A stretch of 64,000 nt of DNA from Variovorax saccharolyticus (GTDB lineage: Bacteria; Pseudomonadota; Gammaproteobacteria; Burkholderiales; Burkholderiaceae_C): the NCBI RefSeq assembly GCF_030316765.1, contig NZ_JASZYT010000021.1, positions 1 to 64,000 of the forward strand. Direction: 5' to 3'. Below are positions 1-8,324 of the stretch, piece by piece. The translations under genes were made by a program, and so were the position numbers. The stretch's first letter is position 1. The number at the start of each line of letters is the position of its first letter. The notes beneath the pieces are model-generated. The model ran no database searches and was not told the origin of the DNA. It was given only the letters and a program-made list of their open reading frames with translations.

Positions 1-226
1 GGCCACCGCCAGCATGTGGCGAACCGCGCCGCTGTGGGGCCTGGGATCGCTGAACTATGTACAGGGCAGCGACCAGAACGCGCGCTACCTGCACGACGGT
101 CGCGCGCGCACACCGATGGAAGCCATCCTGTGGCACGGCGGCGAAGCGGCTGCGAGCCGCAACAAATTCGAAGCGATGTCGAAGGAAGAGCGGGCCGCGG
201 TGATCGCGTTCCTGAGCTCCCTGTGA
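1..226 (+). CDS. Di-haem (DUF1111) thiol oxidoreductase-type protein, C-terminal fragment
   Basis: The window opens inside this gene; only about the last 75 residues are visible, ending at TGA 224-226. The stretch MWRTAPLWGLG, then YLHDGRARTPMEAILWHGGEA, and the ending MSKEERAAVIAFLSSL match the C-terminal part of the DUF1111 di-haem oxidoreductase family. These are periplasmic c-type cytochrome proteins related to MauG/peroxidases. The CXXCH haem sites lie outside this fragment or upstream of the window. The stop overlaps a possible GTG (223) of the next gene, so the two may be co-transcribed. The family call rests on these motifs only. Confidence 0.7.
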   Translation, partial: ATASMWRTAPLWGLGSLNYVQGSDQNARYLHDGRARTPMEAILWHGGEAAASRNKFEAMSKEERAAVIAFLSSL

Positions 227-237
227 CGCACGCCGAC

Positions 238-1290
238 ATGACGACATTGCAGGTGAGCCCGCGTTCGCGCGAAGAGCGCCGGCGGCTGCTGGTCGCAGCC
301 GTTGCGACGCTCACTGCGGGAGGCCTCGCGGCCTGCGGCGGCGGTGGCGGCGGTGGCGGCGCTGGCGGAATCGGCAGTGGTGGCGCAAGCGTCGGTGCCG
401 GTGGCAGCGGTGGCGCGAGCGTCGATACCCCAGCTGCTGCTCCGGCAACGGGCGCGCCGGCGACCGCGCCGGCGTCGGGAAGCGGCCCTGGCCTTGGCAA
501 GAGCTCAAAGCGTGGCGTCGCTTACGACCTCGCCACGGAGCAGGACATGGATGCGCTCGCGCCGGGAGTCAGCTGGTGGTACGACTGGGGCCTGCGGCCG
601 AACACAGGTGCCCCATCGGACCATGCCACGCGCTTCAGGATGGACTTCATCCCCATGCTCTGGGGCGACTTCAACGATGCGCAGGCACTCGCCTTCCTGC
701 AAGCGCATCCGGAGATCCGACACCTGCTGCTGCTGAATGAGCCGAACCTGGTCGATCAGGCCAACCTGACGCCGACGCAGGCCGCGCAGCTGTGGCCGCG
801 CTATGAGGCGATCGCCGCACGGACCGGCGTGCGACTCGTCGGTCCCGCAATGACCTGGGGCACGATGCCGGGCTTTGCCGATCCGGTGGTGTGGCTCGAT
901 GCTTTCCATGCTGCCTACCGTGCGACCAACGGCAACCGCGATCCGCAGATCGACTATCTGGGTTTCCATTGGTACGACTACGGCCTCGAGGGGCAACTCG
1001 ACCGCCTGAAGAAATACGGCAAGCCGTTCTGGGTCACCGAATTCGCCAACTGGCACGACGGTGACGGCAGTGCGCAGATCGACACCGTGGAAAAGCAAAT
1101 GGCGCAGATGACCGAGCTGGTCGCACTGTGCGAATCGCGCGCTGACGTGTTCCGGTACGCATGGTTCACTGGCCGCTGGACGCAAGGCGGCGATCCGCAC
1201 CACACGAGCCTGCTTGCCGCCAATGGTCAGCTTACGGCGCTCGGCACCCACTACCTGCGGTTGCGTTTTGACGAGGGGACGCGGACTTGA
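238..1290 (+). CDS. GH128-like (Asl1-type) glycoside hydrolase lipoprotein
   Basis: A 350-residue exported protein. An arginine-rich n-region (RSREERRRLL, residues 9-18) and hydrophobic segment lead to the lipobox LAAC (Cys33). A very Gly-rich, then Ala/Pro/Thr linker (about 34-88) tethers the enzyme to the membrane. The catalytic barrel (about 92-350) resembles the Asl1-like glycosyl hydrolase/GH128 beta-1,3-glucanase fold. NEP at 167-169 supplies the likely acid/base Glu168, and VTEF at 266-269 the likely nucleophile Glu268; GFHWYDY lies between. I chose ATG 238, but an in-frame GTG at 223 overlaps the upstream stop as GTGA and could allow coupled translation. Neither start has a strong ribosome binding site. 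Substrate is inferred from the family. Confidence 0.75.
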   Translation: MTTLQVSPRSREERRRLLVAAVATLTAGGLAACGGGGGGGGAGGIGSGGASVGAGGSGGASVDTPAAAPATGAPATAPASGSGPGLGKSSKRGVAYDLATEQDMDALAPGVSWWYDWGLRPNTGAPSDHATRFRMDFIPMLWGDFNDAQALAFLQAHPEIRHLLLLNEPNLVDQANLTPTQAAQLWPRYEAIAARTGVRLVGPAMTWGTMPGFADPVVWLDAFHAAYRATNGNRDPQIDYLGFHWYDYGLEGQLDRLKKYGKPFWVTEFANWHDGDGSAQIDTVEKQMAQMTELVALCESRADVFRYAWFTGRWTQGGDPHHTSLLAANGQLTALGTHYLRLRFDEGTRT

Positions 1291-1349
1291 GGGTGTACTG
1301 GAGGCGTATGACGGCGCCACTTCGAAATATGTTCGGGCACGTTATGAGT

Positions 1350-1530
1350 GTTCCGGGCTTTCGTATGTTGGTCCGTAAGCAATTTCCGAACTTCCGTCCC
1401 GGCAACGAGGAGTTCTGAAAGGGCGGGCGCATTCGCAATGCCCCCCGCCTGAGCATGCTCGTTGAGCAAGGCGGGGCGCACCGCCTGGCTGATCACCACC
1501 GCAGGGAATCGCGTGACAATGCCCTTGCTT
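1350..1530 (-). pseudogene. Coding-like remnant of unknown origin
   Basis: In the gap between the GH128-like gene and the sensor kinase, one minus-strand frame from about 1530 down to 1350 has GC-ending codons and an ordinary amino acid mix (fragments such as GIVTRFPAVVISQAVRPALL and SELLVAGTEVRKLL). It has no plausible start or ribosome site and runs on out of frame-quality towards 1290. It looks like the decayed remains of a gene rather than a functional one. I do not recognise the family. The rest of 1291-1581 shows nothing else. Confidence 0.25.
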
Positions 1531-1581
1531 GGGCGGGGGGGTACCACTGTCGGCGTCGAGCAGGGAGCAGGGCTGTCCGTC

Positions 1582-3681
1582 TCAGCCGACGTCGAAAGTG
1601 CGCGCCAGGCAATCGGCCAATTCCCGCAAGCCGAGCGGCTTGCGCAGCAGCTCGACCACGCCGGCCTCGCGCGCGCGTTGCTCCAGCGCGGCGCCGACGT
1701 TGCCGCTGACCAGGATGACGGGCAGCCCGGGGCGCAGCGCCAGCAACCGCGCAGCCAGTTCACTGCCCGCCAGGCCGGGCAGCATCTCGTCGGTGAGCAC
1801 CGCGTCGAAGCGTTGTGGTTCGGCGATGAAGGCTTCCAGCGCGCGCTCGCTCGAGTCGAAGCCGACCGGCTCGTAGCCCAGTTCGGCGAGCAGTTCCTCG
1901 GCCAGTTCGACCAGCGGTCGTTCGTCATCGACCACCATCACCACCTGGCCGTTGCCGCGCGGCCATGAAGGCTCCGGCCGCGGCGACTGCGCTTCGGACT
2001 CACCCGAGACCGGCAGCCAGACCGTGACCTGTGTCCCTTGCCCGGGCGCGGTCGCGATGTCGATCGCGCCGCCGAGATCGGTCACGATGCCGTGGACCAT
2101 CGAGAGTCCCAGGCCAGTTCCTTCGCCAACCTTCTTGGTCGTGAAGAAGGGATCGAAAGCACGCTGCAGAACTTCGGCAGACATGCCTGGGCCATCATCG
2201 GACACCACCAGGCGGACATAGGCGCCGGCAGCGAGTTCGCCGTGCAGCAGCGGCTTCGACGCATCGGAGTGCACGCGGTCGAGCCGGACCTCGATGGTGC
2301 CGGCGTCGCTGATCGCCTGCGCCGCGTTCGTGCACAAGTTCATGACTACCTGGTAGAGCTGGGTGCCGTCTCCCAGTACCGCGGAGATGCCGGCCTCGAG
2401 CTTCGCTTCGAATCGTATCGCCTCAGGCAGCGTGGGCCTGAGCATCGCGATGGCCTCTTCGGTCACGGCCTGGATGTTGACCGGAACGCGTTCGGCGACG
2501 CCGCTGCGGCTGAAGTCCAGGATGCGGCGCACCAACACGCGGGCCCGCGCGCCAGCCTGCATCACGCGGTCGATATAGCGGCGCATGTCGCTGCCCGGTG
2601 CGGCATGCTGCTGTGCCATCTCGCCGAAGCCCAGGATGGCACCGAGGATGTTGTTGAAGTCGTGCGCGATGCCACCCGCTAGAGTGCCGAGCGACTCCAG
2701 ACGCTGGGCCTTCTGCAGCCGGGCCTCGAGCGCCGCCTTCTCGGCTTCGCCGGTTTCCAGCCGCCGCAGTTGCCGCAACAGGCCCGCGATGGTCAGCACC
2801 ACCAGCGCCGTCAGCAGCAGCGTGCGGATGATGGCGCTGCGCATCTCGTCGTGCCAGGGCCGCAGGGCGTGGTCCTCGTCGCGCGTGAGGGTCAGCGTCA
2901 GCGGCCGCTTGCCGACGCCCACCGCCGCCACCAGCTTGGCCCGGCCGTCGACCGGACTGACCGAACGGTCGATCAGCGGGGCGCCCTTGAAGGCTGTCAG
3001 CTCAGGGTAGCGCTGGGTTGGGTCCAGGCCGTTCACTTCGGGCTGGCGCACCACCAGGGTACCGTCGTCGAGCGTCAGGATGAGGGCGCCGCCTTCGCCG
3101 AGGTCGATCGCGGTGTAGGCGGCCTGCATCTCCTGCAGCGTGACGATGGCGGTGACCACGCCGTCGAATGCACCATCCCGCGTGTTCAGCCGGCGCGACA
3201 CCACCAGCGCCGGCTGCCGGTCGGTCCGCGTGATCACGGGTTCGTTGATGAAGAGACCGCCCGCCGAACCCTCGCGCTGGCTTTGGAAATACGGCCGATC
3301 AGAGACATCGGCCAGCGCCTCCCCGGTGACCCGCGAGCGGTGGCGCTGCATGCCCCGGGCGTCGACCAGGGTCAGCACGCTGACCTGCGACACCCCGACC
3401 ACGCGCGATGCCAGGGCAGTGGCGACGGCGTCCGCAGGCAGCTCGCGGCCGGTGGTCTCCCACCATTCGCCGGTGTCGCGCAGCAGGACGTCGACCGCCT
3501 GCAGGGTCCTGGCGCCCTGTTCGGCCAGCGCCTTGGCCAGGTTGCCGAGTTCGCGCTCGTTCGCGAGCATGATCTGCTGGTGCAGCCGCCAGCCATCGTA
3601 GATCGCCGAGCCGGCGAAGGCGGCGATCAGGACCACGCCCGCTGCAATGATCCGCTGCCTCAGGCGCTCACCCGATTTCAT
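1582..3681 (-). CDS. Membrane hybrid histidine kinase with C-terminal receiver
   Basis: A 699-residue two-component sensor. One membrane helix at about 11-28 is followed by a periplasmic Cache-like sensory region (about 35-280, with YFQSQREGSAGGLFINEPVI around 131-150) and a second helix at about 283-301. The HisKA H-box is GIAHDFNN with His340. The ATPase domain shows NLCTNAAQA (448-456), DDGPGM (495-500) and GTGLGLS (521-527). A C-terminal receiver carries Asp631 and Lys681. The start ATG 3681-3679 overlaps the stop of the small receiver gene (ATGA), so the two are translationally coupled. A much longer open frame continues upstream, but it covers the receiver gene antiparallel in phase and is not the start. 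The divergent OmpR-type gene is a likely partner; the signal is unknown. Confidence 0.88.
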   Translation of the reverse strand: MKSGERLRQRIIAAGVVLIAAFAGSAIYDGWRLHQQIMLANERELGNLAKALAEQGARTLQAVDVLLRDTGEWWETTGRELPADAVATALASRVVGVSQVSVLTLVDARGMQRHRSRVTGEALADVSDRPYFQSQREGSAGGLFINEPVITRTDRQPALVVSRRLNTRDGAFDGVVTAIVTLQEMQAAYTAIDLGEGGALILTLDDGTLVVRQPEVNGLDPTQRYPELTAFKGAPLIDRSVSPVDGRAKLVAAVGVGKRPLTLTLTRDEDHALRPWHDEMRSAIIRTLLLTALVVLTIAGLLRQLRRLETGEAEKAALEARLQKAQRLESLGTLAGGIAHDFNNILGAILGFGEMAQQHAAPGSDMRRYIDRVMQAGARARVLVRRILDFSRSGVAERVPVNIQAVTEEAIAMLRPTLPEAIRFEAKLEAGISAVLGDGTQLYQVVMNLCTNAAQAISDAGTIEVRLDRVHSDASKPLLHGELAAGAYVRLVVSDDGPGMSAEVLQRAFDPFFTTKKVGEGTGLGLSMVHGIVTDLGGAIDIATAPGQGTQVTVWLPVSGESEAQSPRPEPSWPRGNGQVVMVVDDERPLVELAEELLAELGYEPVGFDSSERALEAFIAEPQRFDAVLTDEMLPGLAGSELAARLLALRPGLPVILVSGNVGAALEQRAREAGVVELLRKPLGLRELADCLARTFDVG

Positions 3682-4040
3682 GCGAGCGCGGCCGCCACGG
3701 CCCCGAGCAGTTCTTCTCTGGTGCAGGGCTTGGCCAGAAGGCGGTCGACACCCAGGGCCCGGGCGGCGTCGGATTCGCTGCCCAAGCTGCGTCCGAGGCG
3801 GGTCGAGATGCCGATCACCGAGGCCTCCGGATAGGCGGCATGCACGGCCTGCACGGCGCGGGTGCTTTCGGGATCGCGAGAGCGTGGGTGTGGGAGGTCG
3901 AGGATGACCAGGTCGGCCGCCGCGCGGGGCGCAGGCTCGTACCGCGGTAGCGAGCGGACCTGGTGTCCCTCGCCGGCCAGCCATTCGGAGATCAGCACGC
4001 GCATCGCGCTATCTTCCTCGATAACCAAGATATTCGACAT
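3678..4040 (-). CDS. Stand-alone response regulator receiver domain
   Basis: A 120-residue protein made only of a CheY-type receiver. It has the acidic pocket IEED (7-10), phospho-acceptor Asp48 in VILDLP, the switch residue pair S79/T80 in GIST, and Lys104 in AKP. No output domain follows. The ATG at 4040 has AAGGATGAAGG just upstream, while longer in-frame readings lack one. It is first in a two-gene operon with the hybrid kinase (4-bp overlap). It is therefore probably a phosphotransfer or feedback element of that kinase, possibly passing phosphate between the kinase and the divergent OmpR-type regulator. This role is inferred. Confidence 0.8.
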   Translation of the reverse strand: MSNILVIEEDSAMRVLISEWLAGEGHQVRSLPRYEPAPRAAADLVILDLPHPRSRDPESTRAVQAVHAAYPEASVIGISTRLGRSLGSESDAARALGVDRLLAKPCTREELLGAVAAALA

Positions 4041-4195
4041 TCCTTCATCCTTGTGCCTTGACGGGGCCGTGGTGCCCCTGGGACCGATTGGCGCAGACGC
4101 GGGTGCCCGCGGAATGTCAGTTCGGGGGCGCTCTGTTTCACTTGTAATTCGCAGGTAGGCTCTCGTAGGATCGATTGCAGTACGCTTCGATTGCC

Positions 4196-4930
4196 ATGAA
4201 CACAGCCTCACCCCACATCCTCGTCGTCGATGACGATCCCGCCCTCCGCGAACTGATGTCGGCCTACCTGACCGAGAACGAATTCCAGGTGACCGCCGTG
4301 GCGACCGGCGCCGAGATGAACGCGGTGCTGCAGGACAGCGTGATCGACCTGGTCGTGCTCGACCTGCGGCTGGGCGGCGAGGATGGCATGCAGCTGGCGC
4401 GCGGCCTGCGGGACACCAGCGAGCTGCCGGTCATCATCGTCACCGGCAAGCAGGACGAGGCCGACCGGGTGATGGGCCTGGAGATCGCCGCCGACGACTA
4501 CGTCACCAAGCCTTTCAGCAACCGCGAGATGCTGGCCCGAATCCGCGCCGTGCTGCGCCGCTACCAGGCGCGCACCGATGTGGCGTCGCCGGTCCGCAGC
4601 AGCAAGCGCCGCGCCTATCGGTTCGCGGGCTGGGAGCTCAACCTGCTGGCGCGCCGGCTGACCTCGCCCGAGGGGCAGCGCGTCGAGCTCAGCAACGGCG
4701 AGTTCAACCTGCTGCTGGCGCTGTGCGAGCAGCCGCAGCGCGTGCTGTCGCGCGACCAGTTGCTGGAGCTGTCGCGGCTGCACGGCGCCGAGGTGTACGA
4801 CCGCTCGATCGACGTTCAGATCCTTCGGCTGCGGCGCAAGATCGAGGTCGACGCCTCGGCGCCGAAGATGATCCGCACCGAGCGCGGCGCCGGCTACGTG
4901 TTCGAGCCGCAGGTGCAGGTGCTGCACTGA
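4196..4930 (+). CDS. OmpR/PhoB-family response regulator
   Basis: A 244-residue regulator with receiver (1-120) and winged-helix DNA-binding domain (about 145-240). It has VVDDD at 10-14, phospho-acceptor Asp56, switch Thr83 and Lys105 (TKPFS). RTERGAGYVF is the conserved wing region. It diverges from the kinase/receiver operon across a 155-bp gap holding both promoters, so the three genes likely form one system. A second regulator at 33630-34364 has the same length and aligns without gaps over its whole length, with identical stretches such as GLEIAADDY and SRLHGAEVY; it differs at the switch residue. The ATG at 4196 was chosen because the receiver begins immediately after it. Confidence 0.9.
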   Translation: MNTASPHILVVDDDPALRELMSAYLTENEFQVTAVATGAEMNAVLQDSVIDLVVLDLRLGGEDGMQLARGLRDTSELPVIIVTGKQDEADRVMGLEIAADDYVTKPFSNREMLARIRAVLRRYQARTDVASPVRSSKRRAYRFAGWELNLLARRLTSPEGQRVELSNGEFNLLLALCEQPQRVLSRDQLLELSRLHGAEVYDRSIDVQILRLRRKIEVDASAPKMIRTERGAGYVFEPQVQVLH

Positions 4931-4955
4931 GCGTGGTCGCCCGCGCTGCGCTGCT

Positions 4956-5753
4956 TCAACTACCCGTGGCAGCGTCGATGATCAGGCTGGTGATCTCATC
5001 GGGATGCGAGATCAGGGCCAGGTGGCTCGACGGCAATTCGATGGTGATGGCGCCCATTCGCCTGGCCAGGAAGCGCTCGAGATCCGGGTCGATCGTGCGG
5101 TCGTTGCTGGAAACCTGGTACCAGGATGGCTTGTTGCGCCAGGCGGCCACGGTGGTTCTTCCGTTGAACAAGGTCGATGCCACCCGGCCCTGCACGGCGT
5201 AGAGCACGCGCGCCCTGAGCGGGTCGATGTCGCCCGCGAAGTCGCGCAGGAAGGCCTCTTCGCTCAACTGCGCAAAGCCGCCCGAAGTCACCAGGCCCGC
5301 ACTGGCAGGGGGCTTGGGAAACTTGGCGGCCAATGCGCCGAAGTCCTCGCCGGCATCGGGTGCCCGGGCCGAGACATAGACCAGCCCCGACACCTTGTCG
5401 TGGACTCCCGCCTCGCTGATGACCATGCCGGCCCATGAATGCCCGACCAGCACGGTCGGGCCGTCCTGCAGGTCGAGAATGCGACGCGTGGCCTGGACGT
5501 CGTCGTCGAGCGATGTCAGCGGGTTCTGCACTGCAGTGGCGCGCAGGCCTGCCGCCTGCAGGCGAGAGATCACCTCGGTCCAGCAGGAGCCGTCGGCATA
5601 GGCGCCGTGAACCAGTACCACGTTGCGCACTCGCACAGATGCAGCGTTGCGCTGCGCTGCGGGACTGGCGCTCGTCCGTGCCATCGAAGGCGCGGCGAGC
5701 AGCGCGGCGCCCGCGCCTGCCAGCAGAGCTGAAAAGTTGCGTCGATTGAACAT
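4956..5753 (-). CDS. Exported alpha/beta hydrolase
   Basis: A 265-residue alpha/beta-hydrolase fold protein. The N-terminus (MFNRRNFSALLAGAGAALLAAPSMA) has a paired arginine before a hydrophobic stretch and is probably a Tat-type signal. NVVLVHGAYADGSCW gives the oxyanion region, and GHSWAG holds the nucleophile Ser106. The Asp is probably in SSNDRTID and the His in SSHLALISHP near the C-terminus. It belongs to the group often annotated as alpha/beta fold hydrolase or esterase with the motif LDLQDGPT before the nucleophile. A paralogue sits at 19935-20711. The substrate cannot be read from the sequence. Confidence 0.8.
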   Translation of the reverse strand: MFNRRNFSALLAGAGAALLAAPSMARTSASPAAQRNAASVRVRNVVLVHGAYADGSCWTEVISRLQAAGLRATAVQNPLTSLDDDVQATRRILDLQDGPTVLVGHSWAGMVISEAGVHDKVSGLVYVSARAPDAGEDFGALAAKFPKPPASAGLVTSGGFAQLSEEAFLRDFAGDIDPLRARVLYAVQGRVASTLFNGRTTVAAWRNKPSWYQVSSNDRTIDPDLERFLARRMGAITIELPSSHLALISHPDEITSLIIDAATGS

Positions 5754-5774
5754 CAGAGTTCTCCTTGATTTGCC

Positions 5775-6296
5775 TCAGGCCGCGCGGCCGGTCTCGAACA
5801 GGAACCAGGCGCGCCGCTCGGCCTCGTCGATCCAGTTCTCCAGCAGGCTCGCGGTGGCGACATCGCCATGGGCGTCGCACATCGCATGGGTGGCGCGCAT
5901 GTAGTCGACCAGGCGCAGGTTGTCCTCGCGCAGTTCGGCCAGCATGTCGCCCGGCGTGACGAAGGGCGCATCGTTGTCCGACAGGCGCTGGTGGCGCGAG
6001 ATGTCGCCGATCGAGCGCAGCGTGCTGCCGCCGAGCTTGCGCGCGCGCTCGGCGAGCGGGTCGGTGAGGGCGAAGATCTGGTCCGACTGCTCGTCGAGCA
6101 TCAGGTGGTAGTCGCGAAAGTGCGGGCCGGACATGTGCCAGTGGAAGTTCTTCGTCTTCAGGTACAGCGCGAAGCTGTCCGCCAGCAGGGCCGCGAGGCC
6201 GGCGCCGATGTCGCGACGGGCCTCGGCGCCGAGGCCCGTCGGGGTGCGCAGGGGCGCCTGGCGGCGGGCGAGAGTGGATTCGAGTGTGGTGGTCAT
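5775..6296 (-). CDS. dps: Dps-family ferritin-like DNA protection protein
   Basis: A 173-residue Dps: a cytosolic dodecameric mini-ferritin that oxidises and stores iron using hydrogen peroxide and protects DNA. The ferroxidase ligands fit the family pattern: His52 in FHWH, His64, Asp68 (MLDE), Asp79 and Glu83 (DPLAER). The start at 6296 has AGAGG about nine bases upstream. An in-frame ATG at 6320 would add eight residues but has no ribosome site, and longer readings run into non-coding GC-rich sequence. It lies 21 bases upstream of the exported hydrolase on the same strand, so they may be co-transcribed. Confidence 0.9.
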   Translation of the reverse strand: MTTTLESTLARRQAPLRTPTGLGAEARRDIGAGLAALLADSFALYLKTKNFHWHMSGPHFRDYHLMLDEQSDQIFALTDPLAERARKLGGSTLRSIGDISRHQRLSDNDAPFVTPGDMLAELREDNLRLVDYMRATHAMCDAHGDVATASLLENWIDEAERRAWFLFETGRAA

Positions 6297-6602
6297 GGAA
6301 GCGGCCTCTGTGAATTGCATCGGGGCTGGAGATGAACGGCCGGCCGATGCGTTGCCGGGTTCATGGATGCACTGTGGGGTGCGCGGGTTGCCGCGTCGTT
6401 TCATGGCCGGCGGCCATGTTGCAGATGAAATGCCCGGAGCCCACCGAACCGTCCCGGTGTCCGCGGGGGTGGGTAGCGTGTCCGTTGCTCCGTCAGGACC
6501 TGCAGTCACGGCGACTGGCTGGTTAAGGCCGCTCGCGCCGCCGCCGCCGCCGCCGCACGCCGCAAGGCCGACCGCGGCGACAGATGCGAGGCCGATGCGA
6601 CT
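6297..6602. other. Gene-free GC-rich stretch with (CCG)7
   Basis: There is no supportable gene between dps and the small gene at 6603. The promoter of dps should lie in the left half. A short trinucleotide run (seven CCG units, about 6538-6557) is the only obvious structure and is the kind of sequence that produces false open frames of proline or alanine runs. Confidence 0.5.
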
Positions 6603-6947
6603 TCAGCTACGGGGAGTTGTCCGAACTCCGATCAATAGATGGCCAGCTTCGTAGGCGCCCCGGGCTGCGATCTTTAGCCTGTCGATCGTTGCTTTCATCC
6701 GAATCGCAAGTTCCTTGCTGGTTCCTTCCGTCGGGCAGTCCATGAGGCGGTGCGCCACAGTCAAAAGATTCGTTGCAGATCTCAGCGTCTTGCGCAAGGC
6801 GAGTCGCCTTTGCGCGAGGCCCTTCTCCTCATCCCTGATGCTGGTGCAAGAAGCAATCAGATGCTCGCAATCATCACCCCCTCTCACTAGCACATGTTCG
6901 ATCAGCTGCAGTGCTTGCTCTACGTCAAGCAGTTCCGTGGTTTTCAT
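6603..6947 (-). CDS. Small helical hypothetical protein
   Basis: A 114-residue protein starting at MKTTELLDVEQALQ. It is rich in Leu, Ala, Arg and Glu with heptad-like spacing, and is probably all-helical and cytosolic, with no signal peptide or membrane segment. The frame stays open to 7070, but the extra 41 residues have low-GC codons and no ribosome site, so the internal ATG 6947 was preferred. Codon use is less GC-biased than in its left neighbours, like the long non-coding stretch beside it. I do not recognise a family and coding status is only moderately supported. Confidence 0.45.
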   Translation of the reverse strand: MKTTELLDVEQALQLIEHVLVRGGDDCEHLIASCTSIRDEEKGLAQRRLALRKTLRSATNLLTVAHRLMDCPTEGTSKELAIRMKATIDRLKIAARGAYEAGHLLIGVRTTPRS

Positions 6948-7773
6948 TCGTAGTAATGTTCTTGCGTCGCACGTTGTTTCGGGCGACTTCGTGTCGTGGT
7001 TTTCTATGGTTTGTCTCCTCGCCCCAAAATGCTTTGTCTCAGAATACGAGATCACGCTGTTGTGCCGCATGAAGTCCAGCGAAGTGCGCCAATCCAGTGA
7101 TCGAGATTCGTGCTTCCTGCGAGTGCTTTCCGATCAGTGGGGTATGGCGGATACCTTGAATTGTTGCGCAAAGAGTCGCCAATCTCGGTGACGGGAGCCT
7201 TTCTCGGATGGGGCGGGCATTGAGCGGCCGGGGCAGAGTCCGATCGTTCTGGTGTGCGTCGCCAAGCGATTGCGCGTGATGTCGATCAACTCAGTAGCGC
7301 TGCAATTCGTATACCGGGTGCGATCGGAGTCCAGCCACCACTCAAAGGAAAACTTAAAGGTGCACTGCAGTGGCAAATATGTAATCAGCCATAAGAACTG
7401 CTGACAAGAATGTCACTACTCGGTACTTTTGTCCTTATGACAGTCTTTACTTCGAACGCCTGCCGTTGAGCCACATCAACGTGCGACTTGGAGGGATCTG
7501 CATCAGCTTTATTACGCGCGTGTGACAAAGCCTTCGAGCTGGTCGAAAGAAAAGAATTCGGAGAGTACGTCGCTCGAACCTGAGCTGGCGAATGCAGGAG
7601 GGGAAGCGAAGTTTGCACATCGTTGCAATGGCGAGAATCGAAGTCGATCCGACCGGTTGACGCGCTGTCAAGCTGGACATGAGGCAGCGCGATGAACCTC
7701 CAATGTTCTCCCGCCTGTTCGCGTCCGAGTTACAGCTGCAACATGTACGGCGCTCGCCTGAAACCGTACTGAA
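6948..7773. other. Long gene-poor lower-GC intergenic region
   Basis: More than 800 bases hold no gene I can support. Minus-strand frames at 7134-7376, 7385-7618 and 7447-7845 are short, lack ribosome sites and have atypical composition. The stretch is clearly richer in A/T than the genes on either side. Near its right end lies a near-perfect palindrome (7729-7742, listed separately). A small RNA or a decayed gene is possible but unproven. Confidence 0.4.
7729..7742. promoter_or_regulatory. Near-palindrome GTTACA-GC-TGCAAC (candidate operator)
   Basis: This 14-base site fits the pattern GTTRCA-N2-TGYAAC exactly and lies 31 bases before the ATG at 7774. The same pattern recurs exactly at 19468-19481 (before cioAB) and with one mismatch at 41885-41898 and 42831-42844. 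A transcription factor site is inferred; the factor is unknown. Confidence 0.4.
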
Positions 7774-8319
7774 ATGACAGTCATGAACGATGAAGTCCTC
7801 ATCGCCGAATCCCCAAGTCAAGGAGCCCTCATGCCAGCCCTCCAAGCACGAATTGACCGGACTGTGTCCTGTCTGCGCGCAGGCTCTACGCTCACCCCTT
7901 TTTCAAGGTGCGCCGCTGGCGCAGGTTCCGGCCGGGACGTCCAGTTCCTGGAGCTCCTGGCTGCTTACCGCCGCTCGGGAGGCCTCGCCACCGGGTCAGA
8001 AATCGCAGCCAGAAGGCCCGGCGTGGGCCTTGGCGAACTCGCGCGAATCATTGCCAGGCGCGAGTTGATCAGCCTCGACTGGGGCGGCCATCGATGGTTG
8101 CCGGTGTTTCAGTTCGAGGACGGCGATGTCACCGTTCGGGAGTCGGTGGGCGCCTTGGTCGAGGAACTATCGGTGGCACTCGACGACTGGGAGCTGGCGC
8201 AATGGTTCGTCGACCCCAACTCTTGGCTCAACGGCGCCACACCGCTGCAACTGGTCCATGACGACTTCGCGCGGGTCCATGATGCAGCACGTGCGCTGCG
8301 CTTCGTTTGCAAGAACTGA
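7774..8319 (+). CDS. Hypothetical protein, possible MbcA/ParS/Xre antitoxin-like C-terminus
   Basis: A 181-residue cytosolic protein. An alternative start is ATG 7783. Residues about 55-105 look like a helical DNA-binding-type segment. The tail (LDDWELAQWFVDPNSWLNGA, then TPLQLV and a closing helix) loosely follows the W..P..L.G.TPL.L pattern of the toxin-binding domain of Xre/MbcA/ParS antitoxins (DUF2384). No RES-type toxin gene accompanies it, which argues against a standard toxin-antitoxin pair. It ends five bases before the oxidoreductase gene and is probably co-transcribed with it; a palindrome (7729-7742) sits in its promoter region. The family suggestion is weak. Confidence 0.55.
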   Translation: MTVMNDEVLIAESPSQGALMPALQARIDRTVSCLRAGSTLTPFSRCAAGAGSGRDVQFLELLAAYRRSGGLATGSEIAARRPGVGLGELARIIARRELISLDWGGHRWLPVFQFEDGDVTVRESVGALVEELSVALDDWELAQWFVDPNSWLNGATPLQLVHDDFARVHDAARALRFVCKN

Positions 8320-8324
8320 ATTCC

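Noticed and set aside
6538..6557. CCG trinucleotide run as a contingency repeat
   Set aside because: Only seven units, not inside a gene or between promoter elements that I can define.
7385..7845. Minus-strand frames in the long non-coding region
   Set aside because: Cys/Arg/Ser-rich or Ser-rich products with no ribosome sites or family resemblance.
7774..8319. Toxin-antitoxin system next to the YdeP-like gene
   Set aside because: Only a weak antitoxin-like tail is seen and no toxin gene accompanies it.
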